Positions 16,717 to 24,991 of a stretch of 38,436 nucleotides of DNA are shown in pieces (the stretch's first letter is position 1; every line of letters starts with the position of its first letter). The stretch is from an uncultured Eubacteriales bacterium (GTDB lineage: Bacteria; Bacillota; Clostridia; Oscillospirales; Oscillospiraceae), in the NCBI GenBank assembly GCA_900544295.1, contig UQUO01000018.1:1-38436 (forward strand), read 5' to 3'. A program made the translations under genes and the position numbers. The notes beneath the pieces are model-generated. The model saw only the letters and a list, made by a program, of their open reading frames with translations. It searched no databases and had not been told where the DNA came from.

Positions 16717-18000
16717 ATGGACACAGGCAGTCGATTGTCAATAGCGGCGATCATCATCCTCCTCGGCTTTGCAATGTATTTTGCCATCGCCGAGACGGCT
16801 TTTGCAACAGTCTCCAGGATCCGCCTCAAGACCAGGCTCGACAAGGGGGATCACAGGGCCAAGGGGGCGCTGTTAGTCTTGGATAACTTCGACAAGGCTA
16901 TCACCACCGTCCTCATAGGCACCAACATCGTACACATAACCGTCGCGGCCATCGTGACGGTGCTCGTGACGCGCAAATGGGGCATTTCGGCGGTCGCAGC
17001 GGGCACCTTAGTCACGACGGCCGTGGTTTTTTTCGCGGGCGAGATGCTGCCCAAGTCGATAGCGAAGAAATACAGCGAGCGGCTGTGCCTGCAGACGGCG
17101 GGCTCCCTGCGTTTTTTCATGGCGCTCTTCTCCCCCCTGTCCGCGGCGCTGACGGCCATAGGCCACGCCGCCTCGAACCTCACGCGCGGCGACCCCGAGG
17201 TCTCGGTCACGGAGGATGAGCTCTACGACATCATAGAGGACATGACGGACGAGGGTACGCTTGAGCCGGAGCGGGGCGAGCTCATGAGCTCGGCGCTGCA
17301 GTTTGCGGACCTCTCCGTCGAGACGGTGCTGACGGCGCGCGTGGACGTCGCGGCGATAAACTCCGAGTGGGACAGCGAGCGGGTGCTCGCCTTCATAAAG
17401 GAGCAGCGCCACTCCCGCCTGCCCGTGTACGAGGGCAGCATAGACAACATCGTCGGCGTTTTGCAGATACGCAAGTACATAAGGGCCTATCTGAAAGAAG
17501 GCCCCTCCGTCAGCCTGAGCGCCCTGCTGGACGAGGCCTATTTCGTCCCGCGCAGCATGAAGATAGACGAGCTGCTCTCCGTCATGAGCCAGAAGAAGCT
17601 GAACATGGCCGTCGTCACGGACGGCTACGGCGGCACGCTGGGCATAGTCACCGTGGAGGACATCCTGGAGGAGCTCGTGGGCGAGATCTGGGACGAGGAC
17701 GACGTCGTGGAGGAGAGCTTCGTGCCCCTGGGCGGCGGCAGGTACGAGGTGGACGCCTCGCTCACCGTGGGAGAGGTCTTCGACCGCATGGATTTCGAGC
17801 CGGAGCACGAGGACGAGGACCTGGAGCACAAGCTGATGGGCGAATGGGCCTACGAGCAGTTCGACCGCATCCCGCGCGAGCGGGAGAGCTTCGAATACGA
17901 GGGGCTGGCCGTCACGGTCTCGGAGATGCACCAGAACCGCATAGTGAAGCTGGTATGCCGGGCGCTCCCGGCTCCCGGGGAAGGGGGCGGGGAGAAATGA
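16717..18000 (+). CDS. CNNM/CorC-type membrane protein with CBS pair (first paralogue)
   Basis: 427 residues. N-terminal DUF21/CNNM transmembrane domain (about 1-190; first helix IAAIIILLGFAMYFAIAETA), CBS-domain pair (about 205-325), and the C-terminal CorC_HlyC domain (about 340-425). The family, often labelled hemolysin, includes magnesium/cobalt transport or efflux proteins; the CBS pair usually binds adenine nucleotides. ATG at 16717. The stop overlaps the start of the second paralogue (ATGA at 17997-18000), so they are translationally coupled. Confidence 0.9.
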   Translation: MDTGSRLSIAAIIILLGFAMYFAIAETAFATVSRIRLKTRLDKGDHRAKGALLVLDNFDKAITTVLIGTNIVHITVAAIVTVLVTRKWGISAVAAGTLVTTAVVFFAGEMLPKSIAKKYSERLCLQTAGSLRFFMALFSPLSAALTAIGHAASNLTRGDPEVSVTEDELYDIIEDMTDEGTLEPERGELMSSALQFADLSVETVLTARVDVAAINSEWDSERVLAFIKEQRHSRLPVYEGSIDNIVGVLQIRKYIRAYLKEGPSVSLSALLDEAYFVPRSMKIDELLSVMSQKKLNMAVVTDGYGGTLGIVTVEDILEELVGEIWDEDDVVEESFVPLGGGRYEVDASLTVGEVFDRMDFEPEHEDEDLEHKLMGEWAYEQFDRIPRERESFEYEGLAVTVSEMHQNRIVKLVCRALPAPGEGGGEK

Positions 18001-19268
18001 GCGGATACATAGCCGCCTACATAGTCCTCATCTGCCTGTCGGCCTTTTTCTCGGCCTCGGAGATGTGCTTCTCCTCGGCCAACCGCATGAGGCTGGAGTC
18101 CGCCGCCGAGGGCGGCTCCCGCGGGGCCAGGATCGCCCTCAAGGTCATGGACAGGTTCGACGACTCGCTCTCGGCCATACTCATAGGCAACAACCTCGTG
18201 AACATCGCGACCTCCTCCATCGCCTCTGTCGTCGTCATCCTCATCGCCGGCGACCACTGGACCTGGCTCTCCACCGTTGTGACGACCATACTCGTCATGA
18301 TCTTCGGCGAGACCATGCCGAAGATCGTCGCGAAGAAGAACGCCAACCGCATCGCGCCGGTCTTCGCCTACCCCATAAGGCCGCTCACCTATATCCTCAT
18401 GCCGGTCATCTGGATAGTCGTGGGCCTGGTGCGCCTGTTCACCCTGCCGCTCAGGGGCGAGGAGCAGCAGGAGGACGACGAGGCCGCCGTCGAGGAGCTG
18501 CAGTCCATCATAGAGACCGCCGAGGACGAGGAGGTGCTCGACGAGAACCGCTCGGAGCTCCTCCAGGCCGCCCTGGACTTCTCCGAGGTCAGCGCCAGCG
18601 AGGCCATGACCGCGCGCGTGGACGTCGAGGCCATAGACATAGACGACGACTGGGAGGAGATACTGGAGGTCATAGAGAACTCCACCCACTCCCGCCTGCC
18701 CGTGTACGAGGACAGCATAGACAATGTCATCGGCTTCCTCTACCTCAACCACTTCCTGAAGGCCCTGACGGAAAACGAGCGGCCCGACATCCGCTCCCTG
18801 CTCATGGAGCCGCTCTACGTCTACAAGACGATAAAGCTCCCGCAGGTGCTCTCGGAGCTGCGGCACGCGAAGAAGCACCTCGCCATTGTGACGGACGAAT
18901 ACGGCGGCACCCTGGGCGTCATCTCCATGGAGGACGTGCTGGAGGAGATAGTCGGCGACATCTGGGACGAGACGGACGAGGTCGAGAGCGAGGTCGTCGA
19001 GAAGGCCGAGGGCGAATACGAGCTGGACGGCGACATGTCCATCTCCGACTTCCTGGAGCTGCTCGGCCTGTCGGAGGAGAGCTTCGACTGCGAATCCGAC
19101 ACCGTCGGCGGCTGGACGCTGGAGCGCTTCGGCGGCTTCCCCGGGGAGGGGGACAGCTTCCGCTACGAGGACCTGGAGGTCACAGTGCTGGCCATGGACG
19201 GCCTGCGGGTGGACCGGGTGCTCGTAAAGCGCAGCGGGCCCGAGCCGGGCGAGACTGAAGAAAACTGA
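17997..19268 (+). CDS. CNNM/CorC-type membrane protein with CBS pair (second paralogue)
   Basis: 423 residues with the same order as the gene before it: CNNM helices (IAAYIVLICLSAFFSASEM near the N-terminus; FGETMPKIVAKKNA), CBS pair (HSRLPVYEDSIDNVIGFLYL and HLAIVTDEYGGTLG) and CorC_HlyC domain. The linker after the membrane domain is more acidic (EEQQEDDEAAVEE). Chosen start ATG 17997 in the ATGA overlap; a longer frame upstream only shadows the first gene. The pair looks like an old tandem duplication and may form a heteromer; that is an inference. Confidence 0.9.
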   Translation: MSGYIAAYIVLICLSAFFSASEMCFSSANRMRLESAAEGGSRGARIALKVMDRFDDSLSAILIGNNLVNIATSSIASVVVILIAGDHWTWLSTVVTTILVMIFGETMPKIVAKKNANRIAPVFAYPIRPLTYILMPVIWIVVGLVRLFTLPLRGEEQQEDDEAAVEELQSIIETAEDEEVLDENRSELLQAALDFSEVSASEAMTARVDVEAIDIDDDWEEILEVIENSTHSRLPVYEDSIDNVIGFLYLNHFLKALTENERPDIRSLLMEPLYVYKTIKLPQVLSELRHAKKHLAIVTDEYGGTLGVISMEDVLEEIVGDIWDETDEVESEVVEKAEGEYELDGDMSISDFLELLGLSEESFDCESDTVGGWTLERFGGFPGEGDSFRYEDLEVTVLAMDGLRVDRVLVKRSGPEPGETEEN

Positions 19269-19289
19269 TAAAACGGAGGCCCCATTAAA

Positions 19290-19841
19290 ATGGAACTTTT
19301 CAAGGGCCGCCCCGAGGACTGCTCCGGGCGGCTTGAGCGCGAAAAGCGCACCTACGACCTGCTGGACAGCCTGGGCATGACCTACTGGCGCACCGACCAC
19401 GCCGACAGGCCCGCCGGCAATATGGAGGCCTGCAACGAGATAGACGCCGTGCTCGGCGTCCTCATCTGCAAGAACCTCTTCCTCTGCAACCGCCAGCGCA
19501 CGAGCTTCTATCTGCTGCTCATGCCCGGCGACAAGCCCTTCAAGACGAAGGAGCTCTCAAAGCAGATAAATTCCTCCCGCCTCTCCTTCGGCACGGGCGA
19601 GGAGATGGAGGAGCTTTTGGGCGTCAGCCCCGGCTCCGCATCCGTCATGGGGCTCATGAACGACCCCGAGGGCCGGGTGCGGCTCCTGGTGGACGAGGAC
19701 GTGCTGGCCGGCGAATTCTTCGGCTGCCACCCCTGCATCAACACCTCAAGCCTGAAGCTCGTGACGCGCGAGCTCGTCGAAAAATTTCTGCCCGCCGTGG
19801 GCCACGAGATGACCGTCGTACAGCTCACCGGCGCGGAATGA
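19290..19841 (+). CDS. Free-standing prolyl-tRNA editing protein (YbaK/ProX family)
   Basis: 183 residues matching the aminoacyl-tRNA deacylase domain associated with prolyl-tRNA synthetase. Visible family features are KNLFLCNRQRTSFYLLLMPGDKPF, GVSPGSASVMGLMND and the late GCHPCINTSSLKL block. Such proteins hydrolyse Ala-tRNA(Pro) or similar mischarged tRNAs in trans. It begins 22 bp after the second CNNM gene with AACGGAGG as SD and ends before a strong terminator, so it is the last gene of that operon. Confidence 0.88.
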   Translation: MELFKGRPEDCSGRLEREKRTYDLLDSLGMTYWRTDHADRPAGNMEACNEIDAVLGVLICKNLFLCNRQRTSFYLLLMPGDKPFKTKELSKQINSSRLSFGTGEEMEELLGVSPGSASVMGLMNDPEGRVRLLVDEDVLAGEFFGCHPCINTSSLKLVTRELVEKFLPAVGHEMTVVQLTGAE

Positions 19842-19855
19842 GGCCCGAAAACAGG

Positions 19856-19896
19856 AAACCGCAGCGCCCCCTTAAACGGGGCGCTGCGGTTTTTTT
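19856..19896 (+). terminator. Strong intrinsic terminator
   Basis: A perfect 15-bp stem AAACCGCAGCGCCCC (19856-19870) with 19878-19892, 7-nt loop CTTAAAC, then a T-run. Ends the CNNM operon; the convergent YbjQ gene may use it less efficiently. Confidence 0.88.
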
Positions 19897-19910
19897 GCTT
19901 GCTGCGGCCT

Positions 19911-20228
19911 TCAGACGACCACGGCGGTGCCGGAGGCGCTGACCATGAGCATGCCGTTATCGGTACCCAGGACCTCGTAGTCGATGTCCACGCCGACGAC
20001 GGCGTTGGCGCCGGTGCGCTCTGCCCTGCGGCACATCTCGTCCAGCGCCTCGTTGCGCGCGTTCTGGAGCTCCTCCTCGTAGCCGGCGCTGCGGCCGCCG
20101 AAGAAGTTGCGGAGGCCCGCGCCTATGTCCTTGAATACGTTTATGCCCGTTATGACCTCGCCGAAGACGATGCCGCGGTACTCGCGGATGGGGCTGCCCT
20201 CTATGGAATTGGTAGTCGTGACTATCAT
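19911..20228 (-). CDS. YbjQ family protein (DUF74, putative heavy-metal-binding)
   Basis: 105 residues, the family's usual size. Starts [17 protein letters not shown], with [17 protein letters not shown] and the [12 protein letters not shown] strand before the last beta strands; this is the YbjQ/UPF0145 pattern, which forms pentamers. Function is not established. Lies downstream of carB on the same strand with a 78-bp gap that contains its own promoter. Confidence 0.88.
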   Translation of the reverse strand: MIVTTTNSIEGSPIREYRGIVFGEVITGINVFKDIGAGLRNFFGGRSAGYEEELQNARNEALDEMCRRAERTGANAVVGVDIDYEVLGTDNGMLMVSASGTAVVV

Positions 20229-20274
20229 ACTGACGTCCTCCGTCTGTCACTGGATTCGGCTTTGCCGTGCTTAC

Positions 20275-20302
20275 AGTATATCCAAGCTCGCGGCTTTGTC
20301 AA
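20275..20302 (-). promoter_or_regulatory. Sigma-A promoter of the YbjQ gene
   Basis: Minus strand: TTGACA (20297-20302), 16-bp spacer, TATACT (20275-20280). No terminator separates it from carB, so read-through is possible too. Confidence 0.65.
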
Positions 20303-20306
20303 GCCC

Positions 20307-23300
20307 TCAGCCCTCGTGCAGGCGGCCAACGGTGCCGATATCCATGAGCTCCGTCGTGTCCGGGCTCATGTGCTCGCAGAGCAGGCTCGCGGCGGCGAGG
20401 GCCGTGTCAAGGCTCGTGATGCACAGGATGCCGCGGCGGATGGCCTGGCGGTGCAGCTCGATGTAGTCGCCCATCGTGTCGTCGTGCAGGGCGCCGGAGT
20501 AGATGACGAGGCCGATGCCGGCGCGCTCCAGCAGGCCGCCGAGGTCCGCCGTGCGGCTGACGGCGCCGATGTCGAAGGCGTAGCAGCCCAGGGCCTTGAT
20601 GGCGTTCGCCGTGTCGGGCGTGGCGAACATGTGCAGGCCCTCGGCGTCCAGCTTTCGGACCAGGGCTTCGATCTCGCCCAGCTGGCGGTTCTCGACGCTC
20701 AGCAGCACGCCGCGCCTCGCGCCGCCCGGCGCGCTCAAAAAGCTGTAGCCCGCCGCGCACATGGCCTTGTAGATGGCCTCCTTCAGCGTGCGGCCCACGC
20801 CCAGCACCTCGCCCGTGGACTTCATCTCGGGGCCGAGCAGGCTGTTAGCATCCGGCAGCTTCTCGAAGGAGAAGACCGGCGCCTTCACGCCGTAGACCGG
20901 CGAGGGCGGCAGCAGCCCGTCCGGGCAGCCCAGCTCCTCCAGCGAGGCGCCCATCATGACGCGCGTGGCGATGTCCACCATGTGGACGCCCGTGACCTTG
21001 CTGAGATAGGGGATGGTCCGCGACGCGCGGGGGTTCACCTCTATGACGTAGAGCTTCCCCTCGTAGATGAGGTACTGGATGTTCACGAGCCCGCGCGTGC
21101 CGAGAGCAAGGGCGAGGCGGCGGGAGCAGTCTGCGACGTGCTCCGTCATCTCGGGCGAGAGGCTGCGCGGGGGATAGATGGCGATGGAGTCGCCGGAGTG
21201 GATGCCCGCGCGCTCGACGTGCTCCATTATGCCGGGGATGAGCACGCGCTCGCCGTCGGAGATGACGTCGCACTCCAGCTCCGTGCCGGGCATGTACTTG
21301 TCCACGAGCACGGGGTTCGCGATGCCGCCGGAGAGGATGACGCCCATGTAGCGGCGCACGTCGGCCTCCTCGTGGGCTATGACCATGTTCTGGCCGCCGA
21401 TGACGTAGGAGGGGCGCAGCAGGACAGGGTAGCCCAGGCGCTCCGCTGCGGCCAGGGCCTCCTCCATGGTGTTGACGCCCGCGCCGCGCGGCCGCTCTAT
21501 GCCCATGGTGCCGAGCAGCTCGTCGAACTTCTCCCTGTCCTCGGCGAGGTCTATGCCCTCGGCGGAGGTGCCGAGGATCTTCACACCCTGGGACACGAGG
21601 AAGTTCGCCAGCGAGATGGCCGTCTGCCCGCCGAAGGCCACGACGACGCCGACGGGCTTTTCGACCTCGATGACGCCCATGACGTCCTCGGGGCAGAGCG
21701 GCTCGAAGTAGAGCCGGGAGGCGGTGTCGTAGTCCGTCGAGACTGTCTCGGGGTTGTTGTTTATGATGACGACGTCGTAGCCCATCTTCCGCAGGGTCTG
21801 CACGCAGTGGACGGAGCTGTAGTCGAACTCTATGCCCTGGCCTATGCGGATGGGGCCGGAGCCGAGGACTATGACCGTCTCGCAGCCCTCGGCTCGCTTG
21901 GCGCGCGCGTCGCAGTAGCCCTCCGGCACGGAGTAGAAGTAGGGAGTGCGCGCCTCAAATTCCGCCGCGCAGGTATCGACCATCTTGTAGCTAAGCGGCG
22001 GGCGCTCGGGCGTCTTGCAGCCGGAGATGCGGCCTATGGCGGCGTCCGTGTAGCCCATGCGGCGGGCCTCCTTGTAGTTTTCCGCCGTGAGGCCGGCGGC
22101 GAGGGAGTCCTCGATCAGCTTCATGCCCAGGAGCTTGCGCAGGAACCACTCGTCTATGCGGGTCATGTCGTGCAGGGCCTCGACGGACCAGCCGGCCTTC
22201 AGGGCCTCAAAGATGGTGAAGATGCGCATGTCGTCCATGTCGAGGATGCGCTGGCTGAGCGGGCGGCGGGAGGAGGGCGCGCGGTTTAAGGTGTCCTGCT
22301 TTATCTCTGCCCCGCGCACGGCCTTCATGAGCGCCGCCTCGAAGCATGGCGCGATGCTCATGACCTCGCCCGTGGCCTTCATCTGCGGGCCCAGGCCCCG
22401 GCTCGCGCCGGCGAACTTGTCGAAGGGCCACTTCGGGAACTTCACGACCACGTAGTCCACCGTTGGCTCGAAGCAGGCGTAGGTCTCGCCCGTGACCTCG
22501 TTTTTGATCTCGTCCAGGGTGTAGCCCAGCGCGATCTTGGCCGAGACCTTGGCTATGGGGTAGCCCGTGGCCTTGGAGGCCAGGGCCGAGGAGCGGGAGA
22601 CGCGGGGGTTCACCTCTATGACGGCGTAGTCCATGCTCTCTGGGTCGAGCGCGAACTGGCAGTTGCAGCCGCCCTCTATGCCCAGCTTGCCGATGATGGC
22701 GAGGGCCGCGCTGCGCAGCATCTGATACTCCGTGTCGGCCAGGGTCAGGGCCGGGGCCACGACGATGGAGTCGCCCGTGTGGACGCCGACGGGGTCCAGG
22801 TTCTCCATGCTGCAGATGGTGACGGCGCTGCCCGCCGAGTCGCGCATGACCTCGAACTCTATCTCCTTCCAGCCGAAGATGTACTTCTCGACCAGCACCT
22901 GGTGTATGGGCGAGGCGTCGAGGCCCGCGGCGGCGACGGAGGCCATCTCCTCCTCGCTGTGGGCGATGCCGCCGCCCGTGCCGCCCAGGGTGAAGGCGGG
23001 ACGGATGATAACGGGGTAGCCTATGGCGTGGGCCGCGGCCAGGGCGGCGGGCAGGGTCTCCGCCGTGCGGGAGGGGATGGTCGGCTGGCCTATCTCGGCC
23101 ATGGCGTCCTTGAAGAGCTGGCGGTCCTCGCTCTTGAGGATGGCGTCGATGTTCGTGCCGATGAGGCGGACGCCGTGCTCGCGCAGGAAGCCGGACTTGT
23201 GCAGCTCCATGGCGAGGTTAAGGCCCGTCTGGCCGCCGAGGCCGGCGAGCAGGCTGTCGGGCTTTTCCTTCTCGATGATGCGCTCCACCGTGCGGCGGTC

Positions 23301-23507
23301 GAGGGGCTCGATGTACACCCTCCCCGCCATGTCGGGGTCCGTCATGATGGTGGCCGGGTTGGAGTTCACCAGCACGGCCTCGACCCCCTCCTCCATGAGC
23401 AGGCGGCAGGCCTGGGTGCCGGCGTAGTCGAACTCCGCCGCCTGGCCTATGACTATCGGCCCCGAGCCTATGACCAGGACCTTCTTTATGCTCTTATCCT
23501 TAGGCAT
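20307..23507 (-). CDS. carB: Carbamoyl phosphate synthase large subunit
   Basis: 1066 residues, full length. Makes carbamoyl phosphate from bicarbonate, ATP and ammonia delivered by CarA, feeding pyrimidine and arginine synthesis. Two homologous ATP-grasp halves are visible: KKVLVIGSGPIVIGQAAEFDYAG at the N-terminus and its repeat VIVLGSGPIRIGQGIEFDYS about 545 residues later, followed by an allosteric MGS-like domain (about 930-1066, LDAEGLHMFATPDTANAI). Its ATG overlaps the carA end by 8 bp, so translation is coupled. Confidence 0.97.
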   Translation of the reverse strand: MPKDKSIKKVLVIGSGPIVIGQAAEFDYAGTQACRLLMEEGVEAVLVNSNPATIMTDPDMAGRVYIEPLDRRTVERIIEKEKPDSLLAGLGGQTGLNLAMELHKSGFLREHGVRLIGTNIDAILKSEDRQLFKDAMAEIGQPTIPSRTAETLPAALAAAHAIGYPVIIRPAFTLGGTGGGIAHSEEEMASVAAAGLDASPIHQVLVEKYIFGWKEIEFEVMRDSAGSAVTICSMENLDPVGVHTGDSIVVAPALTLADTEYQMLRSAALAIIGKLGIEGGCNCQFALDPESMDYAVIEVNPRVSRSSALASKATGYPIAKVSAKIALGYTLDEIKNEVTGETYACFEPTVDYVVVKFPKWPFDKFAGASRGLGPQMKATGEVMSIAPCFEAALMKAVRGAEIKQDTLNRAPSSRRPLSQRILDMDDMRIFTIFEALKAGWSVEALHDMTRIDEWFLRKLLGMKLIEDSLAAGLTAENYKEARRMGYTDAAIGRISGCKTPERPPLSYKMVDTCAAEFEARTPYFYSVPEGYCDARAKRAEGCETVIVLGSGPIRIGQGIEFDYSSVHCVQTLRKMGYDVVIINNNPETVSTDYDTASRLYFEPLCPEDVMGVIEVEKPVGVVVAFGGQTAISLANFLVSQGVKILGTSAEGIDLAEDREKFDELLGTMGIERPRGAGVNTMEEALAAAERLGYPVLLRPSYVIGGQNMVIAHEEADVRRYMGVILSGGIANPVLVDKYMPGTELECDVISDGERVLIPGIMEHVERAGIHSGDSIAIYPPRSLSPEMTEHVADCSRRLALALGTRGLVNIQYLIYEGKLYVIEVNPRASRTIPYLSKVTGVHMVDIATRVMMGASLEELGCPDGLLPPSPVYGVKAPVFSFEKLPDANSLLGPEMKSTGEVLGVGRTLKEAIYKAMCAAGYSFLSAPGGARRGVLLSVENRQLGEIEALVRKLDAEGLHMFATPDTANAIKALGCYAFDIGAVSRTADLGGLLERAGIGLVIYSGALHDDTMGDYIELHRQAIRRGILCITSLDTALAAASLLCEHMSPDTTELMDIGTVGRLHEG

Positions 23508-24582
23508 CGGCTTTTCCCTCCATCATGGCTACGAATCTGGCGAACATGCCGCCGCAGTCGAGCGGTCCCCCGTGCGCCTCGGGGTGGAACTGCAGCGAAA
23601 AGGCGCGCTTGCCGGGGTAGTCGAGGCCCTCGCAGGAGCCGTCGTTCACGTTCACGAAGCGCATGACCGCGCCGGAGCCGTCAAGGGAGGCGTTGTCAAC
23701 CGCGTAGCCGTGGTTCTGGCTCGTGACATAGACCCGGCCGGTGGCGAGGTCCTTTGCCGGCTGGTTCGCGCCGCGGTGGCCGAACTTCATCTTCCGCGTC
23801 CTCGCCCCCGCGGCCAGGGCCATCATCTGGTGGCCGAGGCAGATGCCGAAGACCGGGAGTTTATCCATGAGCAGGCGTATCTGCTCTATGCAGAATCCAT
23901 TCTCCGCCGGGTCGCCGGGGCCGTTCGAGAGCATGACCCCGTCATGTCCCGCGGCAAGGATGGTCTCCGCGGAGGTCTTGGCCGGGTAGACCGTGACGGC
24001 GCAGCCCTGTTCGAGCAGGCAGTCGCCTATGCTGCGCTTGTAGCCGAAGTCCAGCATCGCGACGGAAAAGCGCGGCTGCCCCTCGGGCAGCAGCAGGCGC
24101 GGCTCCTTCACCGTCACCTCGTCCACCACGCCGCAGACGCGGTGCGCCCGCACCCGTTCGAGCAGCGCCTCGTCGGGCTCGGCGTCCGTAACGGCGGCGT
24201 TCATGACGCCCTTGTCGCGTATGAGCTGGGTTATGCGCCGGGTGTCCACGCCGCAGATGCCGCAGACCCCCTCCGAGCGCAGGAAGCTGTCCACATCCGT
24301 CTCCGAGCGGAAGTTCGAGGGCTCCCGGCAGTATTCGCGCACCACGACGGCGCGCGCGTGGATGTGAGGGCTCTCACGGTCGGCATAGCATATGCCGTAG
24401 TTGCCCAGCATTGGGAAGGTGAAGGTCACGAGCTGGCCGCGGTAGCTGGGGTCCGTGAGGCTCTCGGCGCAGCCCGTCATGCCCGTGGTGAAGACCAGCT
24501 CACCCACGCGCGTGCCGGACGCGCCGAAGCCCTCCCCCTCGAACACCATGCCGTTTTCCAGCAGCAGATAGGCCCTTGGCAT
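23500..24582 (-). CDS. carA: Carbamoyl phosphate synthase small subunit (glutaminase)
   Basis: 360 residues. N-terminal CPSase small-chain domain (YLLLENGMVFEG, TTGMTGYQE-like TTGMTGCAESLTDPSY) and a C-terminal class I glutamine amidotransferase with the triad C248 (GICLGHQ), H333 and E335 (FHPEAHGG). I start at the ATG 24582, where the conserved protein begins and AAAGGAG lies 10 bp upstream, not at an in-frame start at 24705 that would lie upstream of the likely transcription start. The leader carries an ARG-box-like site and hairpins. Confidence 0.95.
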   Translation of the reverse strand: MPRAYLLLENGMVFEGEGFGASGTRVGELVFTTGMTGCAESLTDPSYRGQLVTFTFPMLGNYGICYADRESPHIHARAVVVREYCREPSNFRSETDVDSFLRSEGVCGICGVDTRRITQLIRDKGVMNAAVTDAEPDEALLERVRAHRVCGVVDEVTVKEPRLLLPEGQPRFSVAMLDFGYKRSIGDCLLEQGCAVTVYPAKTSAETILAAGHDGVMLSNGPGDPAENGFCIEQIRLLMDKLPVFGICLGHQMMALAAGARTRKMKFGHRGANQPAKDLATGRVYVTSQNHGYAVDNASLDGSGAVMRFVNVNDGSCEGLDYPGKRAFSLQFHPEAHGGPLDCGGMFARFVAMMEGKADA

Positions 24583-24600
24583 CTTTCTTCGGCTCCTTTC

Positions 24601-24681
24601 GCCGCCCCCTGGGGGGCGGAAATTCAGCATATAATGAATAAATATTCTCGAATATATCTGTAAAAAGCGGGCGCCCGCCCG
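24601..24681 (-). promoter_or_regulatory. carA leader: attenuator-like hairpin and ARG-box-like operator
   Basis: In the minus-strand leader between the promoter and carA: CGGGC/GCCCG hairpin followed by CTTTTTA (about 24681-24661), which resembles a small terminator; then TGAATAAATATTCT (plus-strand 24635-24648), one base from the symmetric ARG box TGAATAAATATTCA, with a weaker GAATATATCTG beside it (24650-24660); then a CCGCCCC/GGGGCGG stem (about 24602-24619) just before the SD. ArgR control of carAB is known in several bacteria; here it is inferred from the site. Confidence 0.5.
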
Positions 24682-24692
24682 GTCATTAAAAT

Positions 24693-24721
24693 ATAATACT
24701 CGCATTACAGGCCGAGGTCAA
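24693..24721 (-). promoter_or_regulatory. Sigma-A promoter of carAB
   Basis: Minus strand: TTGACC (24716-24721), 17-bp spacer, TATTAT (24693-24698); predicted start near 24686, giving a leader of about 100 nt before carA. Confidence 0.65.
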
Positions 24722-24830
24722 GCGCGTTTTTCCCCTTTTTTCGCCGCTTGGGCGAAAGGCTGAAACCCGGGGCCTCCCCGTGAATAAAAATTTTGCAACA
24801 TTCACTAAGCCCGCCCCACTCCGCAGGGGC

Positions 24831-24859
24831 TTGACAGCTCCGCCCCGCTGTGATAAATT
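24831..24859 (+). promoter_or_regulatory. Possible promoter of the glycosyltransferase gene (distal)
   Basis: TTGACA (24831-24836), 17-bp spacer, TAAATT (24854-24859). A second, proximal -10 TATAAT at 24960-24965 lacks a good -35 (ATTTGT at 17 bp). Either or both may be used. Confidence 0.45.
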
Positions 24860-24991
24860 ATTGCCGCCAAGTGTGTTAATACAATTAGTACACATTGCCG
24901 TCCGCCTTATTTAATCAAATCTTAAGGTACAGTTGAATTTGTTTTTAAACTTCTGTCGTTATAATCGTGGACAGATGGGAGGGACCCGACA

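Larger units (their letters stand above)
24583..24991. other. 409-bp divergent intergenic region (carA / glycosyltransferase)
   Basis: Holds the carA leader and promoter on the left, and on the right promoter-like sequences for the plus-strand glycosyltransferase gene. Between them are small stems TTCGCC/GGCGAA (about 24740-24756) and GGGG/CCCC (about 24769-24779), and an imperfect A+T-rich dyad TGTGTTAAT...ATTAGTACACA (about 24871-24894). I see no credible gene; a 69-codon minus-strand frame across it has no coding character. Confidence 0.6.

Noticed and set aside
19899..22289. 796-codon plus-strand frame over carB and the YbjQ gene
   Set aside because: Shadow of two confidently identified minus-strand genes.
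24583..24705. Longer carA start at 24705
   Set aside because: The extra 41 residues are not CarA-like and the predicted promoter start (near 24686) is downstream of that codon.
24601..24720. PyrR- or T-box-type riboswitch in the carA leader
   Set aside because: I found no PyrR-binding consensus or T-box core; only small hairpins and an ARG-like box.
24686..24895. 69-codon minus-strand frame in the carA/glycosyltransferase intergenic region
   Set aside because: It overlaps the carA promoter, lacks a Shine-Dalgarno and has no coding character.
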